Positions 48,560-59,889 of a DNA stretch of 64,000 nt are shown in pieces (the stretch's first letter is position 1; each line of letters opens with the position of its first letter). This DNA is from Panaeolus papilionaceus. Lineage: Eukaryota > Basidiomycota > Agaricomycetes > Agaricales. The position numbers and the translations under genes are program-made. The stretch covers positions 124,001 through 188,000 of the forward strand of contig JADNRZ010000037.1 in assembly GCA_015501605.1 (NCBI GenBank). Reading direction: 5' to 3'. Under the pieces are notes generated by a model. That model had not been told where the DNA came from and did not search any database. It saw nothing but the letters and a program-made list of their open reading frames with translations.

Positions 48560-49470
48560 TATCACGTGATGTCACAATGCTTGGTCCGTGCGCAAATCAT
48601 CACACAATGTGACAATCCGTTACTTCTCCTTTCTTCCTTTCACCATCACCCATCACCACCACCATTCCGCACCCTCCCCGTCGTCGCGAGCCACGACAAT
48701 CACCCACCACGCCATCTCCACCTCATGCCACGTGGAAGGCACACCACCGCGACCCGCCATGACCACGACCCGTGACCCACCACCACCACCACCACCATCA
48801 AACACCACCACCACACACCATGACCACCACACACCACCACCTCGACTCACCATGACCGCAATCCACCACCTGCGACGACGACGAACGACGACCACGACGA
48901 CGACCACGAACAATGAACAACGACAACGACAACGAACAGGGACGGGGAGGGTTGAGATGGGGTAGGCGGGAATCGGGTAGCGGAGACCAGACGAGACGTA
49001 GGGGGGAGGGAAGAGGTGGGCAGAAGAGAGAGAAGGGAGACGAGACGAGACGGGGAGAGGAGGGAAGGAGAGTCGGCGAGCACAGACAAGGGGAGACGAG
49101 ACGCGACGCGAGGGTAGGGGAGGCACAACGTGAGGGTAGGGGAGACGCGACGCGACGGTAGGAGCTAGGGTAGGGGTGACGCGACGCGACGGTAGGAGCT
49201 AGGGTAGGGGTGACGCGACACGAGGGTAGGGGAGGGAGACGCGACACGAGGGTAGGGGAGGGAGACGCGACACGAGGGTAGGGGAGGGAGACGCGACACG
49301 AGGATGGGGGAGACGCGACGCGAGGGTAGGCGCTAGAGTAGGGGAGACGCGATACGAGGGTAGGGGAGACGCAATGAGACGGGAGGGGGAGATAAGCCGC
49401 GAAGAGCCGGGGAGGGGATGGGATGGGGTAAAGGGGCGCGGGCAGGATGGTGACGGGTGAACGCAGCCAT
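48560..49470. repeat. Low-complexity CAC-rich and GGGTAGGGGAG minisatellite tract
   Basis: 48640-48930 is dominated by CCACCA and GACGAC words; 48950-49400 is a purine-rich array with units like GAGGGTAGGGGAGGGAGACG followed by CGACAC, 18-28 bases each, in at least eight copies with variants. Long open frames on the minus strand here (up to 234 codons, Ser/Pro/Leu-rich) are products of base composition. The GGGTAGGGG runs could form G-quadruplexes. Confidence 0.75.
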
Positions 49471-49504
49471 ACACCACACGCGTGAACGATGCACGCAACC
49501 ACAT

Positions 49505-49672
49505 ACGACCACCAACGTGTTTACGCGCGTTGGTGGTCGTGCGTTGTTGTGTGTGTTGTTCACGCACACTAGCGCCCATCCATCGCGCGAAAGCTACGAA
49601 GGCCAATGTCATTTGGCCTTCGTAGCTTGAACTCATTTCGCTACACCACTTCTGGTGTAGCGAAATGAGTTC
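49505..49672. repeat. Three perfect hairpins upstream of the KDZ accessory gene
   Basis: Hairpin 1: ACGACCACCAACG (49505-49517) pairs with CGTTGGTGGTCGT (49528-49540), loop 10. Hairpin 2: AAGCTACGAAGGCCAA (49591-49606) pairs with TTGGCCTTCGTAGCTT (49613-49628), loop 6. Hairpin 3: GAACTCATTTCGCTACACCA (49629-49648) pairs with TGGTGTAGCGAAATGAGTTC (49653-49672), loop 4. Hairpins 2 and 3 abut. All stems are perfect. They lie ~230-400 bases before the ATG at 49904. Confidence 0.9.
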
Positions 49673-49903
49673 TTGTATTTAAATTGTAATGTACTTCATG
49701 TCGTAGATTAGATACAGTTAATATAATTTTTTTTTTAATCGACTTGCACTGCAATCTAAAAATAGATGGATTGGGTGAGCAATCCGTGGAACGCCGCATG
49801 TCACTGACTCATGCCACGCGCGGTCGATAACTCTTTCTTTCTGCTTCCACCAACGCACGCACTACATTTTCTCCAACAAACTTAACAAACCACTACTGTA
49901 ACT

Positions 49904-50219
49904 ATGTCTGCTCCACGTTCAAGCACCCGTCTTAAGGCAAAAAAAGCTGCAAATTCTTCTGTTACCAAGCCTGCTAAGCCGAGTCCAACCAAACCCGGCC
50001 GCAAGCGTGCTATCTCCTCTCTCGAAAATTCTGCCAAAGCCAAGAGAGCCCGAAAGGGTGAAAATGAAGGGGATGAGGATGGGGATGGGGATGTTGCAAT
50101 GCTTGTTGGGGACACAGGGGAGAACGAGGATAAGATGGAAGTTGATGAGGCAGAGGATGAAGGGGTGGATGATGATGATGAGGTAGAGGATGACGATGAC
50201 GATGACGATGTTGAGGAAG

Positions 50220-50253
<34 letters not shown>

Positions 50254-52240
50254 GGCAGAGAAAGAGGAGGACGAGGATGAGGAGGAGGACGAGGACGAGG
50301 ACGAGGACGAGGAGGACGAGGAGGACGATGATGAAGCAGAGAAGGACAAGAAGGGAAAAGCCAACATAATGAAGAAGAAGTATGTATTTTCTCTTCTTGA
50401 AATTCGCTGTACAATCTAACTGTGTGCCAGATTGTCTGCAGCCAAGGCTCCCGCTAAAGGAGCAAAAACATCCAAGGGTAAAATTGATTCGACTTCGAAG
50501 GATGTTCTTGCGTATGTCACAAATTTTGAATTTTCATCAAGTATTTATACTAATATATATTATAGGACAAAAGATCGTCTCAAGAAGATGGGTATACCTG
50601 TTGGTCCTCCACCACGTCGCCATCCAAAGAAGGTAGAGGTCCAGGAGACTGCTGCAGCTCCCAGTGTTGATGTTCCTATGCACGAGGACTCTCCTGCTCT
50701 TGACGACTTTTTCGATATCGACACCTCTAACGAAATCGCTCTTGACACCTCTCCTGATGTTGCTCTTGACACCTCTCCTGACATTGCTCCTGAGACTGCT
50801 CCTGAGGTTTCCAACCTTTCCAACAATCCTGTTTCTGATGAACTCAATGTCTACGACTTTGAGGACACCTTCACTGAGAAAGATAAACTTCAGGGTGCGT
50901 CAACTACTACCGACGGGACTATCCGAGGGAAGGCCGCTCGAAAGGATATTACCGATACTCCTCCCCCTGCTATTTCTTCAGCAAGTAACCCTAAGCGATG
51001 GGTCGCTCTTTACACCAGTTCCGAAAATCCCAGTGGAATTGGTTTAGATCTGCCACCAACTTGTCGAGCAAAGGTTACAGCTAAGGAGTATAGTCTTCAG
51101 TCTGTGTTGACGTTGTTGGAGAGCCAATTATCCTACATAAAGAGTATGTCTATTTTATTTTGGATTGTGACTCTTCTAATTATTCCTAATTTTAGATACA
51201 CCCCGTGCAGTCTTCTTTGTCCGCAATCGCAATTTTTGGGTTTTATGTGGAATCTATGATTCGGTTATGACGAAGGCAGACTATGCAGACCCTGACGATG
51301 ATCTCTGGTTTGAAGAGGATGGGGAGTTGGTGATTCATGTCTTAATGGTGAGCACTAATACTTGGAATATATCATTCATCCCAATTAATACATGCATATT
51401 CAGAGCACTTTTCAAATTTTTCCTCCTTCCTTGTCAGCTGTTCCAAACCTTCTCCATAGTCGCTCTCGTTCTACTAGTGCAGGCAGGCGCTCTATGACCC
51501 CAAACTCTCCACTCTCTGAGTATGCTATGTCCATTGATCCTCCTCCTGAAACGCTTAAAGATCTTCCACTCACTGATGTTGATCATGCGATCATCAATCA
51601 TCTCAACATGCCCACCGACATCCTCTGGCTCTATGACAAGAGCCCAATTACCAATCTCTACCAGGCTTACCAACGCTGGAAACTCATCACCTCTAGTGTC
51701 GAGCTGCTGGACGAAAAGAAGAAGAATGGCACATGGCCCTCCAAGTTGAAGGCCACTCATGAGGACATCATTACTCTTATCAACAACAAAACCACTTTCT
51801 ATGGCTACTGGAAGCCAAAGTTTTCTCTTGTTGATGGCAACAATCCTCGTCACAAGAAGGTCTTCGACTGGCTCAACACAGACTTGCACACACCACTCTC
51901 TGGAAAGGAGGAGGATATCTTTGAAGGAGGTACTGGAAAATTGCAATCGCTTCTCACATCTTGGCTTAAGAAAGTAGCAGAGGAGGAGGCAGAGGAGGAG
52001 GAAGCTGAGGCATGGGAGGAAGCTGAGGCAGAGGGGAGCAGTCAGAAGAAGTCCAAAGGGAAGAAAAAAGCGGACAAGGGAAAGGGAAAGGAGAAGGAGA
52101 AGGAGAAGGAGAAGGGGAAGGGGAAGGAGAAGGAGAAAGTTACGGAGAAGGCAAAGGAGAGGGCAAAGGAGAAGGAGAAGAGCAAGGAAAAAGAGAAGCG
52201 AAAGGAGAGGAAGAAGAAGACTGTAGCAGATAGCGAGTAG
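49904..52240 (+). CDS. KDZ-element accessory protein, about 707 aa, with a probable 1-base frameshift
   Basis: Exons 49904-50379, 50431-50511, 50566-51143, 51195-51347 and 51404-52240. The sum leaves one extra base, and the frame breaks in exon 4 at the T run 51240-51244: before it the frame reads RAVFFVRNRNFWV and after it LCGIYDSVMTKADYADPDDD; with one T fewer the protein would be 707 aa. Regions: a basic start with Lys/Ala (residues 1-50), a ~110-residue Asp/Glu run, DTSPDVALDTSPDIAPETAP repeats, an ordered middle around KRWVALYTSSENPSGIG, a helical block (PTDILWLYDKSPITNLYQAY and YGYWKPKFSLVDG), and a ~75-residue Lys/Glu tail (EKEKEKGKGKEKEK type). Unknown function; the layout suggests a nuclear, DNA- or chromatin-associated partner of the transposase. 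A sequencing error could also explain the extra T. Confidence 0.65.
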
Positions 52241-52365
52241 TGAGTTGATACATCTACGAACACTTCCATACTTTTGTTGAATAAACTGTGATTAGTCTGT
52301 GTCTTTACCTATGGCAGCTGCTTGCATTTTTCCTGTCCATCTTTCTCAAATCATTCACCTTTCAA

Positions 52366-54444
52366 ATGCTTGCACTGCTTTCATTCATCCCCATCGTATC
52401 TGCCACATCCAATACCTCCCCATTTCCAGACATCCCTTTCTCAACATTTAGCTCCTTTATTCAGAGCAATTTCAACAACAACATATCATTGTCCTCTACC
52501 CTTGTTATTCTGTTCAGCCTTCTGGAGAATCCTGATCTTCTTAACCTTCACTTCCGACGAAAGATTAGAATTTCTGGAACAGAGCGGACATCCAGTGTTT
52601 GGATAGATGCTCTTGCTCGCCTCCTCATCCGTCGTTTTGATGATGATACCTCACTCCTCCTCAACTCCCATGCTACTCCAGAGAAATTTGGAGACATTCT
52701 TCATCGGCTAGCAGTCAACCTCAAGTTAAAACCCTCCTTCCAACAACGTGGTCACATGTCTTCACTAAAGCCAATCAACACTGCAGCTATTGAACCTGTC
52801 TATGTCATTGCTCCTACTGTCTTCCAATGTCAAATGCCTAACTGCCAGCCTCGCTCCCTACACTTTTACATGAAGCATGATGATGTTGCACAAGTCAACC
52901 TTATCAAATCTTCCACATACCATCCATATAGCTATGTGGTTGGAGCACGATGTGGACATGGAACAGGTGCTGGCTGCAAGACAACATATCTACCAGATAC
53001 CTGGTATTGGTCAACACCTGATACAGATCACAAAGAAGAACTCCTACAACCAGATGCCCGTTATTTGAAGATTGGACAGTCACTGTGGTCAGATCGTGTT
53101 TTTTCCTCTGCTGTATGCAATGCAACATACAATCTCCATGCTTCTTCATCAGCCTACAAGGAATTCTGGAATGACAGCTTTTCATCTGAAAATCCCAACA
53201 ACCTTGTATCACGTCGACACATTTGGCAGGCATTTATTCAAGAATCCACTCGTCTGATTTCTAGCGACACCTCTGTTGACCTTACTATTCCCTATAATTC
53301 TTCCATCGACTCCTTGACAAAACATGCATTCCAACAGCTGGGACAGAAAGGCCAACTTCCCAACATGGCTACACATTCCTGCAGTGACTGCACACAGCCA
53401 TACCGAGAATCAGTAGACGATGAACCAGACATTTCCTCTGAAGATACAGTCAACATGCGTGTTGTGGATGGCATTGTGACTGGTCCTGTGCATTGTGCTC
53501 GTCCTGGCTGTACCAGTGCTCTGGCTAACTATCGTGGAGAATCCTACTGCCATGATCATGTTGCTCAGTATGGAGCCTTGTGTCGTATGGCAGACTGCTC
53601 TCAACAAGTTGTACAAGGAACCAAGGCATGTCGACTTCACCAAACCCAATGGAACAAATGGAACAGTGCAAATCGTCGAAGTGACTTTCTTGGAGTTGCT
53701 CGTGTTATTCATCGGAATGGAGAGAGAAACCCATGGCAGCCCACTCCTAATCGCCAGCCCAATCCCCATGACCAGGATGACCCAGAGCCAATTACATTCA
53801 AGCATTACTTTTCCCCGACAAAGTACTACTGTGTGGAGACTCTCTGTGCTCCATGTGGTGTTGTCATTGCTTGGGCATTGTTTGCCAAATCAGAGTCTCC
53901 AACAAAAATTACGTCCTTTCTCACATCAGTTTATCCCACTCCTGAACTACGACCTTCATTTATCTGCATTGACAAAGCCTGCATCGTTCTTAAAACGGTG
54001 ACTAAAAATCCAACTTTCAAAGGGTGGTTGGACACAACTCGCTTCATTGTTGACTCCTACCACTATAAAAACCATAGCAAGACAGATGCACTTTGTCAAG
54101 AATTTTGCAACCCTGCTCCAGAAGATGGGTCAAGTCCAAATTTGGTTTTAAAAGTAAGGACCAACACTGGCCAGACTGTTTGGAAAAGAGTATTCAATAC
54201 CCAGGTTTGATTTTGATTCTACTTACTTCACAAATGTGTGTTAATGTATTCTCTACAGGCATGTGAACAACTTAATGCATGGCTTGCTGGGTATGAGTAT
54301 ATTCTGAAAAAGTTCACCATCTGGAACTTCAACTGGTTTTTGCATGCTATCTTATATATCCACTCCAAGAAGGTTCTAAAGAAAAGGGCTCAAAAATCTG
54401 ATAGTACTGACTCAGAGGACTCTGACACAGATGATGATGATTAG
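52366..54444 (+). CDS. KDZ transposase with CxC5/CxC6-type cysteine clusters, about 674 aa
   Basis: Two exons (52366-54204 and 54259-54444) encode 674 residues. Zinc clusters: FQCQMPNCQPRSLHFYM followed by VVGARCGHGTGAGCKTTYLP resembles CxC5; VHCARPGCTSALANYRGESY with CHDHVAQYGALCRMADCSQQ and GTKACRLHQTQW resembles CxC6. These clusters mark transposases of the KDZ (Kyakuja-Dileera-Zisupton) superfamily. The RNase H-like catalytic acids fit FICIDKACIVL, RFIVDSYHYKNHSKTDALC and, in exon 2, ACEQLNAWLAGYEYILKKF; the frame is unbroken. The tail is acidic (DSTDSEDSDTDDDD). The ATG at 52366 is chosen as the first ATG of the frame; a 5' exon joined at 52319 is possible. The enzyme would cut and move the surrounding 6.6-kb element. 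Confidence 0.85.
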
Positions 54445-54499
54445 TTATATAAACTAGAACAGTATTTTCATGGTCATGTATTACTATAAATCTGGAAGT

Positions 54500-54684
54500 G
54501 ATATACCAGACTCCCTACCAAGTCTGTAGGGAGTCTGTAGGGAGTCTGTAGAGAGTCTGTATACCCCCCTTTGGCTTATTATGTCAGAAAAGTAAATTTG
54601 AGCAAATATGTGAAAAGTCTGTAGAGAGTCTGTAGAGAGTCTTATGAGTCCCTAGGGACTCCCTAGGGTAGTCAGGGGAGAGTG
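54500..54684 (+). repeat. Right subterminal repeats of the KDZ element
   Basis: Runs of GTCTGTAGGGAGTCTGTAG and AGTCCCTAGGGACTCCC just inside the right TIR, in mirror order to the left end. Spurious frames here have no meaning. Confidence 0.8.
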
Positions 54685-57498
54685 AGAAGTTCTGCGACAA
54701 TCCCAACTTTGACAATGCTGTTTCGCCTGCTATAAATCCTGACATGCTTCCCCCTGCTCCAGGGCCTTTCAAGGAGCCCTCCAGCTTGCCTCCAGCTCTT
54801 GATTCCCCTTATCCCAACAAAACAATTGAGCTCATCATGAGCTGGTATTATATGGCATCCAACACCAAGTCATTGAACGACCTCAACGTCCTCATACGCA
54901 ACGTCATTCTTTCAGACGACTTTAACAAAAAGGATTTGAAGAATTTCGACGCTGCTAAAGCTGTGCAGACCTTGGATAACGTCACAAATTCCAATGAACC
55001 ACTAACAGATGGCTGGAAGCGTGCTTCCATTGCACTACCTCTTCCCTATCCCCGATGCAAGAACAACTCTGAAGACAACGCCCCTGTCCATATTGTTGAA
55101 GGTTTGCTTCATCGAAATCTCAAAGACATCATCACCTCTGCCTATGCGGAACCATCTGCAGCTGAACTTCACATTTCCCCCTTTGAAGAGTATTGGAAAC
55201 CAGACCCTAATTCTCCACCAGAGCGTATATATTCTGAGCTCTACAACAGCAATGCTTTACTCCAGGAACATGAATCAATTCGTCAACAACCTCGCCCTGG
55301 TTGCAACCTTGAAACTGTTGTCATGCCCATCATGCAATGGTCAGATGCGACTCATTTGACAAGCTTTGGCAACGCATCTCTCTGGCCTATTTACCTGTAC
55401 AACGGATATCAGTCAAAATATAGCCGTTCCAAACCAACGTCGTTTGCAGCTCATCATGTCGCATATATACCAAAGGTAATAACTTCACGTCTAATATCAT
55501 ATGCCCTTTGACCTTGTTACTAATCAGTTTGTATTTTAGCTTGACGACGCTGTCCATGACTCATACAAGCTGCACTTCAATGACAAGCCCTCTCCAGAAA
55601 CATTAACACATCTTCGAAGAGAGCTTATTCAAGCAGTTTGGAAGCTTCTACTGGACGATGATTTTCTTGAAGCATACAAGAATGGAATTGTCATTCTATT
55701 TCCAGATGGCATCTACCGCCGTGTCTTCCCCCGATTTTTCACATACTCAGCAGACTATCCAGAAAAGTAAGCATACTACTCTAGCTGATTCTACAAAGGC
55801 GGCGCTAACTTCATGTTCTCCTTTACCAGAGTACTGCTTACTTGTATTAAATTTCTTGGAAATTTTCCATGCCCCCAGTGCTCTATTCACAAGCAGCAAA
55901 TCCAGGAGCTTGGAACTGTCCGAGATAGCAAGCGTTGCAGTGGAAAACATGTACGAACCGACAACAATAAACGCCAAGCTACCGTGAATGCAGCACGCCG
56001 TCTCATCTATGTCAACGGCCTGTCTGTAAATTCAGCTGCTGTTGAGGAGCGTCTGGCAGACAAATCACTGACTCCAACCCGGGTATGCTGTTAATCAACA
56101 TCTATAAATTCAACTCTACTCATTGTTCTGTGCAGAATGCATTTTCAGAGCGCCTTTCACCCTATGGATTTGATTTCTACTCCATGTTTGTTGTTGATCT
56201 GCTTCACGAATTTGAGCTGGGTGTTTGGAAGGCAACATTCACACATTTGTTGCGAATACTATTTGTCGGGGGGCCAGACAACCTGCAGATTCTCAATATA
56301 AGGTACATATATATCAGACATGTTATACATGTTATTCCTCATCAGCCGTCTTCTAGATATTGGCAGGTTCCAGCATTTGGTCGCGCTATTCGACGTTTTA
56401 GCTCCAATGCGTCTGCAATGAAGAGGCTTGCTGCCCGTGACTTTGAGGACCTTTTACAGGTGTGATCATGATTTCTTTCTATGATTTGACTTGGACGGTC
56501 ATTAATTACACCAATAGTGCACAATACCTGTGTTTGATGGGCTTTTGGAGAAGAAGCACAACGATATCATCAGTGATCTCCTCTTTGAACTTGCAACATG
56601 GCATGCATTGGCCAAACTTCGCCTCCATACCGAATCCACAATCCAGTCGCTTGAAAATTCAACAACACGCCTTGGTAAAGTGCTCCGAAAGTTCCAGAGT
56701 GTGACATGTGCAGCATTTGCAACTGTTGATCTACCAACCGAAGAAGCTGCTCGAGCCCGTCGACACAAGCGCCAGCCATCCAAACCAACTACTTCAACAA
56801 CCAAACATCGAAAGTTCAATTTATCAACATATAAATTACATGCATTAGGCGACTATGCCCAGACAATTCGAACATTTGGACCCACAGATGGATATAGCAC
56901 ACAGCCAGTGGGATCACATTTCATTTAATTAAACCATCCATTGATATTCTAATCCAGGGAGAGCTTGAACATCGGCGCTGCAAGCGGTTCTATCCCTGTG
57001 TCCACAAAGGAAAACGGCATTATGCTTGTGGTATTGCAGTGCACATTTCCCAGGAGCGTCGCCTTCACAACCTAGGCAAGATCTCTGGTATTCAGATGAC
57101 ACGTCCTACCAAGAAACAAAGAGTTGGCCCTAAGCGCCACAAGGCACTTGTGGATGAGCGTTTACTCCCTTCACGAGCATCTGATCACTATCAAATATCA
57201 GTTGAAATGCGGAATCCTATCCCTATTCGCCTGTTTCTCTCTGAGAACAATGATGACCCTGCAGTGAAGGTAACGTCTCTGTTCAAGTAATGCAAATATT
57301 TTTTGCTCAATGCTGGGCCCTTAGGACTTCCTTCCCCGTCTTCGTGATCACATATTTGGAAGATTGCTTAACCAGCAGTATGATGGAGACGACAACCCAT
57401 TTTCAAGCGCAGAACATGCTCAAGTTTTGTTCTGAAACCACACAATGTTTGGGCACAAGACAATGCGTATAAACTACACGACATATGACATGCGACGT

Positions 57499-58198
57499 TG
57501 ATGTGCGCGCGACGTTCTTAAGTGTGAAAACAAACACCTAATGACCGGAGTGAGGTCAACGTTGCAGAGTGCGCTCTGAGGGTGCGGGTTGGTGTTTCCG
57601 TGATTAACAGAGCCTTCGTAACGATGAAAATAACACAATTTGAAGCTAACGAAGCTTCCTAAGACTGGGACTGATACTGAGGGACTCAAACTCGAAATGT
57701 GGGCGAAAAGTAAGCTGGTTCAATTTTACGAAGCCTCCCGAATTAAGTACAAATGAAAATGAACTAAAATACCAACTATGGGGGGGTTCGAAACGACGCA
57801 ACAGAGCGCCCAGGCACATAAGGAAAGGGTCTATAACAAAGAAATATCTTAAAAGGAGCTGCAAGAGCGGGGGTGGGATGAGGAAAGAGGGTGGTTGAAT
57901 GGTAAAAGGGGTTCAAAATATGAATTAAATGATGGAAATAAATGAGGAATTGAAAGTCCGTATGAAAGGTGAGGTGCGGAATGACAGGATGCGGCGTCGG
58001 TATATCCCAATTTGTGTTGTGGTGGCTGATAGGGATGATACGAGTGTCGGTCTTAGCGGTAGAAGTGCGCGGGGATGGCGAAAGAGGGCGTGGTAACCAA
58101 AATAGGTAAGCGGTGATGGATGCGTGCGTGCGTGCGTGCGTGATGGTAATTCTGAAATTAAGCGTGTTTCCGGGTGCAGGTGAGCGCGCTGCTCATCA
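57499..58198. mobile_element. 700-bp TIR element with ACGT target duplication, inside Plavaka 2
   Basis: ACGT at 57495-57498 and 58199-58202 flanks it. Left end TGATGTGCGCGCGACG, right end reverse complement TGATGAGCAGCGCGCTC: an imperfect TIR. Removing the element and one ACGT restores the Plavaka frame (TTYDMRR then EQDTINPRT). It encodes nothing recognisable and has a GTGCGTGC microsatellite at 58122-58142. Confidence 0.85.
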
Positions 58199-58558
58199 AC
58201 GTGAGCAAGACACTATCAACCCCCGCACCAATCCCAATATCATGGTACTATCTCCTGATGGTGAGGACCACCCATATTGGTACGCAAAGGTTATAGGAAT
58301 ATACCATGTCCTTGTTGTGCATCAGGACCTCCAGCCACAACCAAAGCTCATGCACTTTCTGTGGATACGCTGGTATGGATTGGAGCCATCTCGTCACTAC
58401 AAATTTGGATGGAAAGCACGAAGGCTTCCCCGTGTTGGTTTTGTTGATGACTCTGATGATGACCCAATGGCATCGCCAACATTTGGCTTCATTGACCCTG
58501 CTAATGTCATTCGAGCAGTCCATTTGATCCCAGCATTCCATCATGAGCACACAAAGGG

Positions 58559-59106
58559 TGTTACGTCGTCTCTGTTGGCTCACTCTCTTTTCCTTATCTT
58601 CATCTCATCATCTTATCTTCGTGTACTATCATCTCTCTTTGTACTTATATTTCGCCTACTTCCTATCTCCGGAGCCCCACATCCTTCTCCTAATTCCAAC
58701 CCATGCCCCACTTCTATTTCCACTCCCGCTCCACTTCATTCTCCTATCTATGACTCGTTTCCTCACTCATCTCTCCCATGCTTATGACTCATTTCTACTG
58801 CAGACTATACTTCTGACTCACATATCTCTCACCTTATCTACTTGGCGTTTACATGCACAGCCTCGCTAGATATCTATATAAACACCGTAGTTTATACCCT
58901 TGTTCTTTAGCTAGTTCTTTAACTTCAAATAGAACAACAACTTCTACGACGATCTTACTCTTCTCGCTCTCTTCTAAGACAATACCAGCGTAGCGTGCGT
59001 ACGCAGTGGCATTCTTAGAACGATACTCGAATCCTATCGCACGACCGAACCGACTCCGACTAGTCCAAAGGCCTTAACCGCAAGCGCCCGTCGGGCTACC
59101 GTAACA
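58559..59106 (+). mobile_element. Solo LTR (548 bp) with 5-bp AAGGG target duplication, inside Plavaka 2
   Basis: Starts TGTTACGTCG and ends CTACCGTAACA, so TG..CA ends with a short inverted repeat TGTTACG/CGTAACA. AAGGG flanks it at 58554-58558 and 59107-59111. Removal restores the host frame (HTKGLLGPSTLARQ leading into EEDDADWNFFYINM). No internal retrotransposon region is present, so it arose by recombination between two LTRs. Confidence 0.92.
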
Positions 59107-59738
59107 AAGGGTCTCCTGGGACCCAGTACACTTGCACGACAGCCAGAGGAAGACGATGCTGATTGGAATTTTTTTTATATCAATATGTGCGTTTTTCTTG
59201 ATTTTTAAATGCTCTCTATGGTTAATTCCATCTCATTAGCTTTGCTGATCGTGATATGGTGATGCGTTTTCGGGGCGGCGGTGTTGGACATAAGAGCACC
59301 CAGGAAGCCACAAACCGATTCCTGGATGACCGCCCAACAGGGGATACACATCTTTTATCAGTGCGCACCCAGGAAGAGGAAAGGATGGATGTTGATGATG
59401 GAGAAGAGGAAAGTGGTGAATTAGAAGAAGCTACAGATTTAGAGAATGCTGTGGGAAGTGAGGAGGAAGTTGGAGACGAGCATGGGGAGGAAATTGCCAG
59501 TAACAGCAACTCAAACAGTGATGGCGGTGATGAAAATCGTGAAGATGATGAGATGGAAGTGGAGGAAGAAATTGACTCAGATGAAGAGGTAGAATTTGGA
59601 TATGCAGCAGATTGGGATGCTGAGGATGACGAAGAGAACTTGGGCAACCCATCTAATTTGCAAGATGAGGTTGTTTCTGATGCAGGTGATGAATTGCCTC
59701 AGGGTGAGATAGAAGATTTGGGTTATGCTGCCTACTGA

Positions 59739-59889
59739 GATCATCATTGGGTTCGTCTTCGACAGAACTCATTTTAGGTATAATAGTCAACAGCGATTAT
59801 TTTATTTATACTAGTTGAGAGTCAAATTTGGAAATTAATTTGTTATACAGGTGTGAAGATTATCGACTTGGGGATGCTGAAGAAGCAGC
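59739..59889. other. Short convergent gap
   Basis: Separates the 3' end of Plavaka 2 from the minus-strand small gene. Nothing else seen. Confidence 0.4.

Larger units (their letters stand above)
48088..54684 (+). mobile_element. 6.6-kb KDZ transposon inserted in Plavaka 2
   Basis: TIRs: CACTCTCCCCTGAGTACCCT at 48088, and the reverse complement of the right end (CACTCTCCCCTGACTACCCT ending 54684), 19 of 20 bases identical, followed by AGGGAGTCCCTAGGGA on both sides. It contains an accessory gene (49904-52240) and a KDZ transposase with CxC5/CxC6-type cysteine clusters (52366-54444), both on the plus strand. The flanks (AGTACTTTA before, AGAAGTTCT after) match poorly, so no clean target duplication remains, and the host frame is off by one at the join. 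Host and element run in the same direction. Confidence 0.85.
47466..59738 (+). pseudogene. Plavaka transposase gene 2 with three nested insertions and an in-frame stop
   Basis: Host segments: 47466-47741 (finger KCTCKRGFPTAAALKKHRNT), 47804-48087, 54685-55475, 55540-55766, 55830-56082, 56136-56302, 56358-56459, 56518-56907, from 56960, and from ~57325 on to 59738. Core motifs: ERIYSELYNSNALLQEHESI, MQWSDATHLTSFGNASLWPI, YRRVFPRFFTYSADYPEKVL, the knuckle CPQCSIHK, NAFSERLSPYGFDFYSMFVV with DLLHEFELGVWKA, ARDFEDLLQCTIPVFDGLL, then INYTTYDMRR, DTINPRTNPNIMVLSP, HFLWIRWYGLEPS and the closing MRFRGGGVGHKSTQEAT with an acidic tail. Insertions are the KDZ element (48088-54684), a 700-bp element (57499-58198) and a solo LTR (58559-59106). 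A TGA at ~57432 between QVLF and NHTMFGHK looks like a mutated Arg codon. So the copy is dead. Confidence 0.88.

Noticed and set aside
48653..49636. Minus-strand frames of 93-234 codons, Ser/Pro/Leu-rich
   Set aside because: They lie in purine-rich minisatellite and CAC-rich DNA; all frames are open because of composition.
49882..50414. Poly-Ser and His/Pro minus-strand ORFs opposite the KDZ accessory gene
   Set aside because: Antisense of GAT/GAG repeats.
48088..54684. Clean 9-bp target duplication for the KDZ element
   Set aside because: AGTACTTTA and AGAAGTTCT agree at only about half of the positions, and no length tried restores the host frame.
57499..58198. A 700-nt intron of Plavaka 2
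   Set aside because: No GT..AG borders at the frame join, whereas a 4-bp duplication and TIR are present.
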